From an uncultured Duncaniella sp. (GTDB lineage Bacteria > Bacteroidota > Bacteroidia > Bacteroidales > Muribaculaceae), in the NCBI GenBank assembly GCA_910576785.1, contig CAJTJG010000023.1:1-42633 (forward strand): a stretch of DNA of 42,633 bases, given 5' to 3'. The translations under genes and the position numbers were made by a program. The notes below the pieces were generated by a model, which was given only the letters and a program-made list of their open reading frames with translations, did no database searches and was not told the DNA's origin. This document shows, in pieces, positions 19,050-27,899 of this stretch; within the stretch, counting starts at the first letter, position 1; the number at the start of each line of letters is the position of its first letter.

Positions 19050-20465
19050 ATGTCAGTCACAGCAAGCTCATCCACCGAGGATCTTGGACAGAAATCCATA
19101 GGCCGTCTACTGGCCCAGTATTCCATACCGGCTATCATTGCCAGTGTGGCCACGTCGCTCTACAATATCGTCGACTCCATCTTCATAGGTCGCGGTGTGG
19201 GGCCTATGGCCATAGCCGGTCTGGCCATCACATTCCCGCTGATGAATCTTGTGGCCGCATTCTGCATGTTCATAGCCGCGGGCGGCGCTGCCATAAGCTC
19301 CATATTTCTGGGACAGAGGAATTACGGCCGTGCCACTGACGTGGTAAACAATGTGTTTTCATTGTGCCTGATTCATTCGGTGGTGTTCGGCGGACTCACT
19401 CTCCTGTTCCTCGATCCCATACTTTACTTCTTCGGTGCTACCGACGATACTATCGTCTATGCCCGGGAATTCATGGAGGTGATACTCTACGGCACACCCA
19501 TTGCGTTTGTATTCATAGGTCTCAACAACCTGATGCGAGCCACCGGCTATCCGCGCAAGGCCATGGTGTCGGCCCTCATATCCGTTGTGGTCAACGTGAT
19601 ACTCGCCCCCATATTCATCTTCAAACTCGGATGGGGAATACGCGGAGCGGCCATCGCCACAGTGTGCGGACAGTTCACGGCGTTCGTATGGGTGATGATC
19701 CACTTCACCTCGCGCAACAGCTCCATACATTTCCGTCTCCATAACCGATGGCTCACCTGGAGCATCATCAAGCGCATATACGCCATAGGCATGTCGCCGT
19801 TTCTCATGAATGTGTGTGCCTGTGTGGTGGTGATCTTTCTCAACCGCGCACTGCTGGATGTGGGTGGCGCCGACGGCAATCTCTGCGTGGGAGCCTACGG
19901 CATACTCAACCGTACCACCATGTTTTTCGTGATGGTGGTCTTCGGAGTTACCCAGGGTATGCAGCCGATTCTGGGCTACAACATCGGAGCCAACAACTTT
20001 GACCGTGTGAAGTCCACCCTCCGCAAGGGCATATGGCTCGGAGTGATCATCACTTCCGTAGGATGGGTGGTGAGTGAGGCGCTGCCTGACATGGTGAGCT
20101 CCCTCTTCACCACCGACGAGACACTCGTGCGCATAGCGCGCGACGGTTTTCGCATCTACTTCATAGCCTACCCCGTGGTGGGATGCCAGATAGTGATCCA
20201 GAACTTTTTCCAGAGCGTGGGCAAGCCCCGCCTCTCCATATTTCTTTCCCTCACCCGCCAGCTCCTGTTCCTGCTGCCGTTCCTGCTCGTCTTCCCCGGC
20301 ATATGGGGTATCGACGGAGTCTGGGCCTCGATGGCGGCAAGTGATTTTCTCGCGTTCGTAGTGGCTATAGTCACCCTCTGGTGGTGGATGCGTCATGTGA
20401 TGCGCCGCATGGAGCTGAGGGCCGGAAAGTTAAACCCATCTACTGCTGATGACCGAAACAATTGA
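19050..20465 (+). CDS. MATE family efflux transporter
   Basis: 471 residues with about twelve predicted membrane helices, consistent with a cation-coupled multidrug exporter of the MATE/DinF fold. Recognisable segments are the opening IGRLLAQYSIPAIIASVATS and YNIVDSIFIGRGVGPMAIAG, and the second-half repeat YGILNRTTMFFVMVVFGVTQ followed by GMQPILGYNIGA. The substrate is unknown. Its last 17 bases overlap the start of the FAD-dependent dehydrogenase gene, indicating co-transcription. Confidence 0.94.
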   Translation: MSVTASSSTEDLGQKSIGRLLAQYSIPAIIASVATSLYNIVDSIFIGRGVGPMAIAGLAITFPLMNLVAAFCMFIAAGGAAISSIFLGQRNYGRATDVVNNVFSLCLIHSVVFGGLTLLFLDPILYFFGATDDTIVYAREFMEVILYGTPIAFVFIGLNNLMRATGYPRKAMVSALISVVVNVILAPIFIFKLGWGIRGAAIATVCGQFTAFVWVMIHFTSRNSSIHFRLHNRWLTWSIIKRIYAIGMSPFLMNVCACVVVIFLNRALLDVGGADGNLCVGAYGILNRTTMFFVMVVFGVTQGMQPILGYNIGANNFDRVKSTLRKGIWLGVIITSVGWVVSEALPDMVSSLFTTDETLVRIARDGFRIYFIAYPVVGCQIVIQNFFQSVGKPRLSIFLSLTRQLLFLLPFLLVFPGIWGIDGVWASMAASDFLAFVVAIVTLWWWMRHVMRRMELRAGKLNPSTADDRNN

Positions 20466-22023
20466 ACTGAGGGTTGATCCCCGCACAGCTGCTACACCTA
20501 TGCTGCTCCGCGCAGCTGCATCGTCCCACATGGGCGTCGATGCCAATCGTCTCAAACATATCCTTGTCACACGCAGGTCCATTGACGCCCGTCAGCGCCG
20601 TGTCATGGTCAATCTCTCCGTCAAGGTTTGGGTTGATGCCGAGCCGGCACCCGATGAGCTGACACTCGTCAAGCCTGTGGAGTATGATTCCGTACCGGCC
20701 GGAGCACCCGAGGCCATAGTGGTTGGTGCCGGTCCTGCCGGACTTTTCGCAGCTCTGCGGTTCATAGAGCTTGGCGTAAGACCGATCGTGCTCGAGCGCG
20801 GCAAGGATGTGGATTCGCGCCGCAAGGACATGGCGCGTATCTCGCGTGACAATGTGGTGGACCCCGACTCCAACTATTGCTTCGGCGAGGGTGGGGCAGG
20901 GGCTTTCTCCGACGGCAAGCTGTATACACGCAGCAAAAAGCGCGGGCCGGTCGACAAGATACTCAATATACTCGCAGCCCACGGAGCACCGGCTGATATA
21001 CTGGTTGATGCTCACCCTCATATTGGCACCGATCTGCTACCGCAGGTCATAAAGGCTATGCGCGAGACCATAATCCGCTGTGGTGGAGAGGTCCGTTTTT
21101 CAACACGTGTCACTGATCTTGTGGTTGATGACGAGGGACGGGTGACAGGGGTGGATACAGCCTCTGGCGAACGTTTCAGCGGTCCGGTGGTGTTGGCCAC
21201 TGGTCATTCCGCCCGCGATGTCTACCGCATGCTGCTTGGGCGCCGCGTGGCTCTTGAACCAAAGGGGCTCGCCATAGGTGTGCGTCTTGAACATCCGCAG
21301 CACGTCATAGACTGTCTGCGCTATCACTCACGTGATGGCAGGGGCAAGTATCTTCCGGCTGCGGAGTATACCATGCTCACACGTGTGGATGACCGCGCCG
21401 TCTACTCTTTCTGCATGTGTCCCGGCGGATTCATCATTCCGGCGGCGAGCGAGGACGGACAGCTTGTGGTCAACGGCATGTCCCCCTCCAACCGTGGCAC
21501 CCGCTGGGCCAATTCCGGCATGGTGGTGGAGATACTCCCCGAGGATGTGCCTGACGGAGAGACACCCGATGACACCGCGTTGAAGATGATGCACTTCCAG
21601 GAGCGCATAGAGAAGGCTTTCTGGGAGGATGCGGGGCATACACAGAATGCTCCGGCGCAGCGTATGGATGACTTTGTGGCCTCGCGTCCATCCACATCCC
21701 TGCCCTCCACCTCATATGCTCCGGGCATACATGCGGCCCGTATAGACCGCCTGCTCCCAAAGGGGATATCGCGCCGTCTGCAGGAAGGGTTCAGGGAATT
21801 TGACCGCAAGAACCGGGGTTTTCTCACATCGGAGGCTGTACTCATAGGAGCGGAGACCCGCACGTCATCGCCTGTGCGCATACCCCGCGACCCCGCGACC
21901 CTGACCCATGTCAGCATCCCGGGGCTTTATCCCTGTGGTGAGGGTGCCGGCTATGCCGGAGGCATAGTCTCAGCGGCTATAGATGGTGACCGCTGTGCCT
22001 CTGCGGCAGCCGAGGCATTATGA
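20449..22023 (+). CDS. FAD-dependent dehydrogenase, uncharacterised (COG2509 type)
   Basis: 524 residues. An N-terminal domain (about 1-80, LKHILVTRRSIDARQRRVMV) precedes the FAD-binding loop IVVGAGPAGLFAALR (about 90-104). NYCFGEGGAGAFSDGKLYTR and a C-terminal GLYPCGEGAGYAGGIVSAAI closing the FAD site follow. This layout is typical of the conserved flavoprotein family annotated only as FAD-dependent dehydrogenase; the reaction is unknown. It overlaps the MATE gene by 17 bases at its start. Its stop codon is abutted by the converging GntR gene, whose stop codon lies inside it. Confidence 0.9.
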   Translation: MTETIELRVDPRTAATPMLLRAAASSHMGVDANRLKHILVTRRSIDARQRRVMVNLSVKVWVDAEPAPDELTLVKPVEYDSVPAGAPEAIVVGAGPAGLFAALRFIELGVRPIVLERGKDVDSRRKDMARISRDNVVDPDSNYCFGEGGAGAFSDGKLYTRSKKRGPVDKILNILAAHGAPADILVDAHPHIGTDLLPQVIKAMRETIIRCGGEVRFSTRVTDLVVDDEGRVTGVDTASGERFSGPVVLATGHSARDVYRMLLGRRVALEPKGLAIGVRLEHPQHVIDCLRYHSRDGRGKYLPAAEYTMLTRVDDRAVYSFCMCPGGFIIPAASEDGQLVVNGMSPSNRGTRWANSGMVVEILPEDVPDGETPDDTALKMMHFQERIEKAFWEDAGHTQNAPAQRMDDFVASRPSTSLPSTSYAPGIHAARIDRLLPKGISRRLQEGFREFDRKNRGFLTSEAVLIGAETRTSSPVRIPRDPATLTHVSIPGLYPCGEGAGYAGGIVSAAIDGDRCASAAAEAL

Positions 22024-22380
22024 TTTCAACTGTGGTCTGAGCCTGTCGATGAGTTCCTCGGGAGTGATGCCGAGGAGCTCCATCTCGCGTGCTATTTCCG
22101 GGACTGTTGTGGTGAAGAACTCCTCGCGGCGCAGGGAGTTGACTCTCTGTGTGGCGTCGGCTGCGAGATAGAAGCCCATGCCGCGGCGGGGAATTATAAT
22201 CTCCGAAGCCTGTAAATATTCATAGGCTTTGAGCACAGTGTGGGAGTTGACGGCGAGTTGTACCGAAAGCTCGCGTACGGAGGGTATGCGCTCCTCCTCG
22301 CGCCAGTCGCCGGTGATGATCCGTCCGAAACTATAGTCTATGATCTGACGGTATATGGGTTTGTTGGTTGAAAATTCCAT
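22018..22380 (-). CDS. GntR family (YtrA-like) transcriptional regulator
   Basis: 120 residues. The N-terminal winged helix-turn-helix has RIPSVRELSVQLAVNSHTV (about 31-49) and the wing EIIIPRRGMGFYLA. Only a short helical tail follows, the size of the YtrA subfamily, which typically represses ABC transporter operons. It is the last gene of the operon TraB/GumN, ATPase, permease, GntR, three bases after the permease stop, and likely autoregulates that unit. It converges on the flavoprotein gene with a 6-base overlap. Confidence 0.92.
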   Translation of the reverse strand: MEFSTNKPIYRQIIDYSFGRIITGDWREEERIPSVRELSVQLAVNSHTVLKAYEYLQASEIIIPRRGMGFYLAADATQRVNSLRREEFFTTTVPEIAREMELLGITPEELIDRLRPQLKS

Positions 22381-22383
22381 CCG

Positions 22384-23175
22384 TCAATATTCTATCTGTG
22401 GGTATTTGAATCTGATGTACAATTTGCGGAGTATGAGGATCAGGGTGCCAATGAATACTATATTTAGAATACCGCAGAAGTATTTTATGTAGTCGAATAT
22501 TTCTTTGAAATATTCGGGCGAGTGGAAATATTCTGGTGAACGGTCGATGCCGTTCCAGGCATCGGAGAATCCTGCCACTATGCCGAATATACCGGAAATG
22601 AAGCCTATTCCAAGGAGGAAGCCAAGGGCACTGAGTATGCACTTTATGAGGCAGTTGTTGCGCTTTGTGAATACTATCCACATCGATATGCCTATCATGG
22701 CGGCACATGTGATCACGTTGGTGGTCGTTGAGAAGACCAGTTCTGTATTGGTGATGTCGACCTGGCTCTCGGTGAGAGCTTTCAGTTTCATGAATCCATA
22801 CAGGTTGCCTATGGGGAGGAAGAAACTCCCTATCCAGGATAGAAGAAACCATAGACCTTCCACCACAAGCGGTATGACAACGAAGGAGTATATGGTGTAG
22901 AAGGCCAGTTTCTCCGATGGGAGAACCGGTAGCTGCCCCATGAGCGAACGGTCACGCCCGGCAAACACGATGGGAGAAGTGTAGATGTAAAACGACAGTA
23001 GTGTTGACAGGAGTCCGTATATGGCCAGTGATTTGGATGTGACGGATGCTATCAGCGCCATGAGAGCATAGCATGCCAGAACCGCACATATACATATTAT
23101 AAGATGCTTGCGTATGCCCGACCGGTACATATCGGCTATCGACAGGGTGCGGGCCCATGAAAATCGGTCATTCAT
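22384..23175 (-). CDS. ABC transporter permease, membrane subunit
   Basis: Polytopic membrane protein of 263 residues from the ATG at 23175 (MNDRFSWARTL); an upstream in-frame ATG at 23190 adds five residues. About six hydrophobic segments are visible, for example HLIICICAVLACYALMALIA, LAIYGLLSTLLSFYIYTSP, FYTIYSFVVIPLVVEGLWFL and ILNIVFIGTLILIL. No family-specific motif was recognised. The assignment rests on the topology and on the neighbours: the gene overlaps the end of the ATPase gene and is followed by a YtrA-type regulator, as in ytr-like ABC export systems. Confidence 0.8.
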   Translation of the reverse strand: MNDRFSWARTLSIADMYRSGIRKHLIICICAVLACYALMALIASVTSKSLAIYGLLSTLLSFYIYTSPIVFAGRDRSLMGQLPVLPSEKLAFYTIYSFVVIPLVVEGLWFLLSWIGSFFLPIGNLYGFMKLKALTESQVDITNTELVFSTTTNVITCAAMIGISMWIVFTKRNNCLIKCILSALGFLLGIGFISGIFGIVAGFSDAWNGIDRSPEYFHSPEYFKEIFDYIKYFCGILNIVFIGTLILILRKLYIRFKYPQIEY

Positions 23176-24004
23176 GATTGAGAATATCAAGGATTTTGCC
23201 TGCCTCGGGTGAGAGCAGGGCTGAATAGAGTAGCTGATAGTTAATGTCGCCCGGATCGCCCGTCTCGTTGTCTACGATGGACAGGAACATTCCTGCCTCC
23301 TGATCCATGAACAGCTTTTCAGCCGGGGGGATGGGTGTGGCGATGAAGCTGATGCGCGAGGCTATCTCCCATGACGGCCGGCTCAGTATCACCCGGCCGT
23401 GGTTGAGCACGATGAGTCCGTCGTAGAGTTCGCGTAGGTCGGATACGGTGTGGGTGGATATGATGACGGTCTGTTCCTCGCCCACACATCGTGCCATCAT
23501 GCCGCGCAGCGCCTTCTTGGAGGTGATGTCAAGACCGTTGGCAGGTTCGTCAAGCAGAAGCACATCCACCCCCAGGGCGAGCGCATAGGCCAGCATGGTC
23601 TTGTGGCGCATGCCGAGCGAGAGTGTAGCCACGTCCTCGGTGCCTTCCAGTCCGAATTCGCGCAGATTATACCGGAGGGTTTCCTCGGAGTATGCAGGAT
23701 AGTAGCGCGAGTGAACGGCGGCAAATTCGTTGATGCTCTTTGTGGGGAGTTCAAGGTTGTCGGGGAGAAAGAATATACTCTGTATAAGCGATGGCACACG
23801 CTCCGACACAGAGTGGTCATCCACCAGACATGCACCCTCGGCAGGAGTGAGGAGTCCGGCCATAAGGCGGAGCAGGGTGGTCTTGCCGGCACCGTTCTCG
23901 CCGAGCAGCAGATGTATGCCCGGGCCTATGGTAGCTGTGGCATGGTCTATGGCGTCCTGTTTGCCATGCCGGTAACTGTAGGACAGATTGTCGAGTCTGA
24001 TCAT
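23168..24004 (-). CDS. ABC transporter ATP-binding protein
   Basis: 278 residues. Walker A is GENGAGKTT (35-43), the signature LSLGM (128-132), Walker B VLLLDEP (148-154) with the catalytic Glu, D-loop GLD and switch His185 (ISTHTV). The C-terminal 75 residues (from about 205) have no obvious motif. Its start ATG overlaps the stop of the TraB/GumN gene (ATGA), and its end overlaps the permease start, so translation of the three is coupled. With the permease it forms one transporter, probably exporting or extracting a hydrophobic or antimicrobial compound, judging only from the GntR/YtrA type of regulator. Confidence 0.93.
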   Translation of the reverse strand: MIRLDNLSYSYRHGKQDAIDHATATIGPGIHLLLGENGAGKTTLLRLMAGLLTPAEGACLVDDHSVSERVPSLIQSIFFLPDNLELPTKSINEFAAVHSRYYPAYSEETLRYNLREFGLEGTEDVATLSLGMRHKTMLAYALALGVDVLLLDEPANGLDITSKKALRGMMARCVGEEQTVIISTHTVSDLRELYDGLIVLNHGRVILSRPSWEIASRISFIATPIPPAEKLFMDQEAGMFLSIVDNETGDPGDINYQLLYSALLSPEAGKILDILNHE

Positions 24005-24882
24005 TTTCTTACGGGTTCTACTGTGTAACCATTCTTGCGCAGCAGTGATATGAGGCCTTTCTCGCCCGGCAGGTGGCCGGCACCTACGGCTATGAGCACG
24101 GAGGCGGCAGGGAGCAGTCCGGCTATCACTTTCATCCAGGCGGCATTGCGGGAGTTGAGTATGCGGTCGCGCGACTCTTCGGTGGTCATTTTCGGATCCT
24201 CCATTATGGCGAGTATGGAATTGAGGTCGCCATTGAGGTATGCACGGGAGAGTTTTCTTATCATTTCCATGGCATAGTCGTCATCTCTGACTGTTTCGAG
24301 CAGTTCGGCGGCTTGCTGCGCTATGGGGTAGCCGAAGAGCATGGCACACTGTTGGTCCATGGTCTCGAACGATCCTATTTCCTTACCCAGGGCTATGGCT
24401 CTGTTCTGTACTTCGGCGTCGATGGGTGTCGCTCCGGTGAATTCGGGGAACTCCTTCTGTGTCTGGGTCAGGCCAAGGAGTGTGGCCACCATGGCCGGAC
24501 GGAAGGCATCGAACATCGATGCATCCATCTGTGGACCCATATAGAGTCTGAGCACGGCGGTGACGGAGTCCATCTGGGCGGGTGTGAGCACTTTTGAGAG
24601 AGTGCTGTCGGCGGGAGCCATGGCTGCCATTGCCATCTTCTGCTGCGATGCGGCCGACGAGGCATCGGACATTACAAGCTCACCGTATATCTTGTCGACG
24701 CTCTGAAGGGCATCGGTGAAGCCCGTCAGTGTATCGAGTATCGCCACGGGAGCTATGTGGTGGGTGCCGAGCAGATAGGAGGGGCGTTCGATACCGTTGC
24801 CGCTCACTTTCCATAATATCTGTGCGTCGGCTCCGAAGGCCAGTGTGAGGATAAACACGAGTGTCAGGGCTGTCTTTTTCAT
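24001..24882 (-). CDS. TraB/GumN family protein
   Basis: 293 residues with a signal peptide (about 1-20, ending GADAQ). The core matches the TraB/GumN fold: WKVSGNGIERPSYLLGTHHI near the start, with the paired GTHH motif, and VLIAVGAGHLPGEKGLISLL near the end, with the conserved GxxH. Proteins of this family are suspected metalloproteases or erythromycin-esterase-like enzymes, but their reaction is not settled. It is the first gene of the ABC/GntR operon and has its own consensus promoter at 24953-24983. Confidence 0.9.
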   Translation of the reverse strand: MKKTALTLVFILTLAFGADAQILWKVSGNGIERPSYLLGTHHIAPVAILDTLTGFTDALQSVDKIYGELVMSDASSAASQQKMAMAAMAPADSTLSKVLTPAQMDSVTAVLRLYMGPQMDASMFDAFRPAMVATLLGLTQTQKEFPEFTGATPIDAEVQNRAIALGKEIGSFETMDQQCAMLFGYPIAQQAAELLETVRDDDYAMEMIRKLSRAYLNGDLNSILAIMEDPKMTTEESRDRILNSRNAAWMKVIAGLLPAASVLIAVGAGHLPGEKGLISLLRKNGYTVEPVRK

Positions 24883-24952
24883 CCGGAGTTTGAGGATTGG
24901 GGAGTTATGAATTTGTTATGGTGTTTAGGTGTTGTACATGACTAATACACCG

Positions 24953-24983
24953 CAAAGGTAGATCTATTTTCTCAAGCTACAAA
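24953..24983 (-). promoter_or_regulatory. promoter of the TraB/GumN-ABC-GntR operon
   Basis: On the minus strand TTTG (24980-24983), a 19-base spacer and TACCTTTG (24953-24960) match the consensus. The predicted leader is about 65 bases. It is divergent from maf. Confidence 0.75.
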
Positions 24984-25004
24984 AAAAATCATCGGAAAAT
25001 TTTG

Positions 25005-25012
25005 TAATTTTG
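25005..25012 (+). promoter_or_regulatory. possible -7 element of maf
   Basis: TAATTTTG fits TAnnTTTG and lies 20 bases before the maf ATG at 25033, so the leader would be short. No -33 element is seen at the normal distance. Confidence 0.4.
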
Positions 25013-25032
25013 TAAAAAATACCGATACAGAT

Positions 25033-25653
25033 ATGTCAAATCCACTTCAGAAACTCATTGACAGATATGAAATAGTACTTGCGAGCGGCTCGCCCCGCCG
25101 ACGTGAGCTCCTCGGCATGCTTGATATTCCTTTCCGTGTGGACACTTCGCACTCGGTTGACGAGATCGTGCCTGCTGGCATGCCACCGCATGAGGTCCCC
25201 GGCTATCTGTCGCGTCTGAAAGCCGGAGCTTATCCTATATCAGAGGACAGCTCTCTGCTGGTCATTGCCGCCGATACTGTGGTGATACTGGACGGAGAGG
25301 TTCTCGGCAAGCCGTCATCGGCAGCTGAGGCTCGCGCCATGCTCGGAAGGCTGGCAGGAAAGACGCAGACAGTGGTGACGGGTGTGACGATACGCACGGC
25401 TCACTCGGAGGAGTCGTGGAGCTCGGAGAGCGAAGTGACCTTCGGTGCGCTGACCGAAGAGGAGATAGATTATTATGTGGATAAGTACTCGCCTCTTGAT
25501 AAAGCAGGGGCCTACGGTGTGCAGGAGTGGATAGGCGCGGCTGCCATACGCGAGATCAAGGGCAGTTTTTATAATGTGATGGGGTTGCCGGTCCACCGCC
25601 TCTATGCGGCTCTGCGGTCAATACAGCGTGCTGTCAGCGAGGCACGCAATTGA
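25033..25653 (+). CDS. maf: Maf family nucleoside triphosphate pyrophosphatase
   Basis: House-cleaning enzyme hydrolysing non-canonical or excess nucleoside triphosphates to monophosphates. It has 206 residues. The family signature LASGSPRRRELL lies at about 15-26, the catalytic segment VIAADTVVILDGEVLGKP at about 77-94, and EEEIDYYV with DKAGAYGVQEWIG follow. It converges with kdsD, their 3' ends overlapping by 20 bases. Confidence 0.95.
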   Translation: MSNPLQKLIDRYEIVLASGSPRRRELLGMLDIPFRVDTSHSVDEIVPAGMPPHEVPGYLSRLKAGAYPISEDSSLLVIAADTVVILDGEVLGKPSSAAEARAMLGRLAGKTQTVVTGVTIRTAHSEESWSSESEVTFGALTEEEIDYYVDKYSPLDKAGAYGVQEWIGAAAIREIKGSFYNVMGLPVHRLYAALRSIQRAVSEARN

Positions 25654-26590
25654 TGGCGTCGATTATGCCCGAGAGTTTGCCCTCGCTGTCGAGCACGAGC
25701 AGACAGTGAAGCCTTCCGGTGCGTATCTTCTCCTCGGCTTCGGTGAGCATGGAGTCCTCTCCGATGGTCTTGGGCGAGGGGTTGTAGATATCCTTCACGC
25801 ATAGGTCGAAGAACCGGTCGCGGTCCGTCTGCATGGCGCGGCGCACATCGCCGTCGGTCACAACGCCTTTCACATATCCGTCGGCATCGGTCACTGCGGC
25901 GAGCCCGAACTTTCCGGCGCTGATGGTCATGACGGCATCGCTGATACGTATGTCGGGGGTGACGGTGGGTAGGGCGTCGGTGTGCATCACATCCCTCACT
26001 TTGGTGAGCAGCCGTCTTCCGAGCGATCCTCCGGGATGGAAGCGTGCGAAGTCCTCGGCTTTGAAATTTCTGAGTTTGATGAGCGCGCATGCCAGAGCGT
26101 CGCCCATGGCCAGGGTGGCTGTGGTCGACGATGTCGGAGCGAGGTTGAGCGGGCAAGCCTCCCGTTTCACAGCCACGTTGAGATGACATGTGGAGTAGCG
26201 TCCGAGCAGAGAGTCGGGATTGCCGGAAATTCCTATTATGGGGATCTTGCGTGCGAGCAGGCTGGGGATGAAGCGCAGCAGTTCGTCGGTGTTGCCAGAA
26301 TATGATATGGCTATGACCACATCCTCAGGAGTGAACATGCCCAGATCGCCATGGTAGGCGTCGAGGGGGTTCACATAAAAGCTTGGTGTGCCGGTGCTGG
26401 CGAGGGTGGCGGCTATCTTTGCGCCGATATGCCCTGACTTGCCTACTCCGGTTATGACTATGCGTCCTTTGGATGAGTATATAAGGTGAACCGCCTTGGC
26501 GAAGTTTTCGTCAAGGAGTGGTATGAGATCAATTATAGCTTCGGCTTCGTCCCTCAGACATTTGATGCCGTCTTCCGTCACAGTATCCAT
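25634..26590 (-). CDS. kdsD: D-arabinose-5-phosphate isomerase (KdsD/KpsF)
   Basis: Converts ribulose-5-phosphate to arabinose-5-phosphate, the first dedicated step to Kdo in lipopolysaccharide. A SIS sugar-isomerase domain (VITGVGKSGHIGAKIAATLA, then VNPLDAYHGDLGMF) is followed by two CBS domains (RDVMHTDALPTVTPD and CVKDIYNPSPKTI). From the ATG at 26590 it has 318 residues, usual for the family; an upstream in-frame ATG at 26614 adds eight. lpxB, elsewhere in the window, serves the same envelope pathway. The 3' end overlaps maf. Confidence 0.93.
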   Translation of the reverse strand: MDTVTEDGIKCLRDEAEAIIDLIPLLDENFAKAVHLIYSSKGRIVITGVGKSGHIGAKIAATLASTGTPSFYVNPLDAYHGDLGMFTPEDVVIAISYSGNTDELLRFIPSLLARKIPIIGISGNPDSLLGRYSTCHLNVAVKREACPLNLAPTSSTTATLAMGDALACALIKLRNFKAEDFARFHPGGSLGRRLLTKVRDVMHTDALPTVTPDIRISDAVMTISAGKFGLAAVTDADGYVKGVVTDGDVRRAMQTDRDRFFDLCVKDIYNPSPKTIGEDSMLTEAEEKIRTGRLHCLLVLDSEGKLSGIIDAINCVPR

Positions 26591-26656
26591 GATGTCGTGA
26601 AATATCAGTCGCACGCACCATGTGGTTTCAAGTGCTGCTCAAGATGGGGATGTTTG

Positions 26657-26738
26657 TGCGCATGAAGGGACTCGAACCCCCACGACCTAAGTCATTAGAT
26701 CCTAAGTCTAACGCGGCTACCAATTACGCCACATGCGC
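26657..26738 (-). tRNA. tRNA-Leu, anticodon UAG
   Basis: Minus-strand cloverleaf of 82 bases including the discriminator. The acceptor arms GCGCATG and CATGCGC pair perfectly. The anticodon stem TTAGA/TCTAA encloses the loop CTTAGGA, giving anticodon TAG. The T-loop is TTCGAGT. A longer variable arm, the class II shape expected for leucine, follows the anticodon stem. The 3' CCA is not encoded (the base run after the discriminator is CAA). It has its own consensus promoter. Confidence 0.95.
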
Positions 26739-26752
26739 TTGTTTGTTCACTG

Positions 26753-26784
26753 CAAAGTTACAACTTCATATTGTCATTTCCAAA
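26753..26784 (-). promoter_or_regulatory. tRNA-Leu promoter
   Basis: On the minus strand TTTG (26781-26784), a 20-base spacer and TAACTTTG (26753-26760) match the consensus perfectly. The start point would be about 10 bases before the tRNA 5' end. It shares the 76-base gap with the divergent acyltransferase promoter. Confidence 0.8.
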
Positions 26785-26801
26785 TTTATATGAAAAATAC
26801 G

Positions 26802-26809
26802 TATCTTTG
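26802..26809 (+). promoter_or_regulatory. -7 element of the acyltransferase gene
   Basis: TATCTTTG matches TAnnTTTG. It ends only five bases before the ATG at 26815, so the transcript would be leaderless or nearly so. The -33 region is poor (TTTC at 26777-26780). Confidence 0.5.
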
Positions 26810-26814
26810 CCGCC

Positions 26815-27801
26815 ATGAAATCGCCTCGTCAGTCAAACATGGAGCTGCTGCGTATTGTCAGTATGCTGATGATCCTCACTGTGCATGTGGATGGTGCGTC
26901 GCTCGGGCTTCCGGAGCCGGGTGGCGATATCTCAGTGCTTGATGCCCGTGCTGTATGGCGGCTCGTGGTCGAGACTGTGTCGATCATCGGTGTCAACTGT
27001 TTCACCATGATATCAGGCTATTTCGGCATACGGTTGAGATGGCGGAGTGTGCTCTCCTATCTGTTTCAGTGTGTGTTCTATTCGGTGGGGATCTACACGG
27101 CTTTTATGATCCTGTTTCCTGCCAATGCCTCATGGCGTGGGTGGATGGAGAGCTGGATGGTGCTCACGCATACCGATCTGTGGTATGTGCCGGCCTATTT
27201 TATGCTCATGTTGCTGAGTCCGTGGCTCAATGCCGGATCCACGGGTATTTCACGACGTGCATTCGTCAGTGTGCTCGCAGCATTGGCTTTTGTTACCTTC
27301 TGGTGCGGATGGTGGTGGGATGGAGCGTTCAATCCCACAGGTTATACCGTCATGCAGCTCGTGTTTGTCTATCTTACAGCACGTTTCATCAGGCTGTATC
27401 CCCCGGTGACACCCCGTCCGGTCATGGCGGGGATCTATCTGCTGTCGCTGGCGGGAATATTCGTGTCGGCGCTTTATCTACCTTCATTGAAAGCCTTTGC
27501 CTACAATTCTCCATTTGTCATGCTCTCCACCGTGGCTTTCTTCATGCTGTTCCGCGACACCGAAATATACTCCCCGCTGATCAACAGGGTGGCACGGGCG
27601 GCATTCGCCGTATATCTCATCCACAAGGCCCCGCTCGTGTGGGGCAATGTGATGAAGCCCCTTGTCATGCGGCTGTGGGATTCATTGCCGCTCCCCCTGT
27701 TCACTCTCGCGGCAATCGGGGTCGTCATAGCCTTCTACCTTTTGGGTATGACCATCGATCCGTTGCGCCGCCGTATATCATCGTTTCTGTTAGGAAAATG
27801 A
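26815..27801 (+). CDS. acyltransferase 3 family membrane protein
   Basis: 328 residues with about ten membrane helices. The opening RQSNMELLRIVSMLMILTVH is the typical start of acyltransferase-3 (OafA/NodX/WecH-like) proteins and contains the conserved His of the first helix. Such enzymes transfer O-acetyl or other acyl groups to surface sugars from inside the membrane; the acceptor is unknown. The start at 26815 is supported by the family N-terminus, though an ATG at 26839 (MELLRIV) is possible and would give a normal short leader. Confidence 0.9.
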   Translation: MKSPRQSNMELLRIVSMLMILTVHVDGASLGLPEPGGDISVLDARAVWRLVVETVSIIGVNCFTMISGYFGIRLRWRSVLSYLFQCVFYSVGIYTAFMILFPANASWRGWMESWMVLTHTDLWYVPAYFMLMLLSPWLNAGSTGISRRAFVSVLAALAFVTFWCGWWWDGAFNPTGYTVMQLVFVYLTARFIRLYPPVTPRPVMAGIYLLSLAGIFVSALYLPSLKAFAYNSPFVMLSTVAFFMLFRDTEIYSPLINRVARAAFAVYLIHKAPLVWGNVMKPLVMRLWDSLPLPLFTLAAIGVVIAFYLLGMTIDPLRRRISSFLLGK

Positions 27802-27899
27802 TACTTCAGAAGCTATGCCGGTGTGATTTTGCAGGAGGAATGATATTTTTTATATCAAATGTCGAGGTTTTTTCAGATATTTTATTTAAATTAGCCGTC

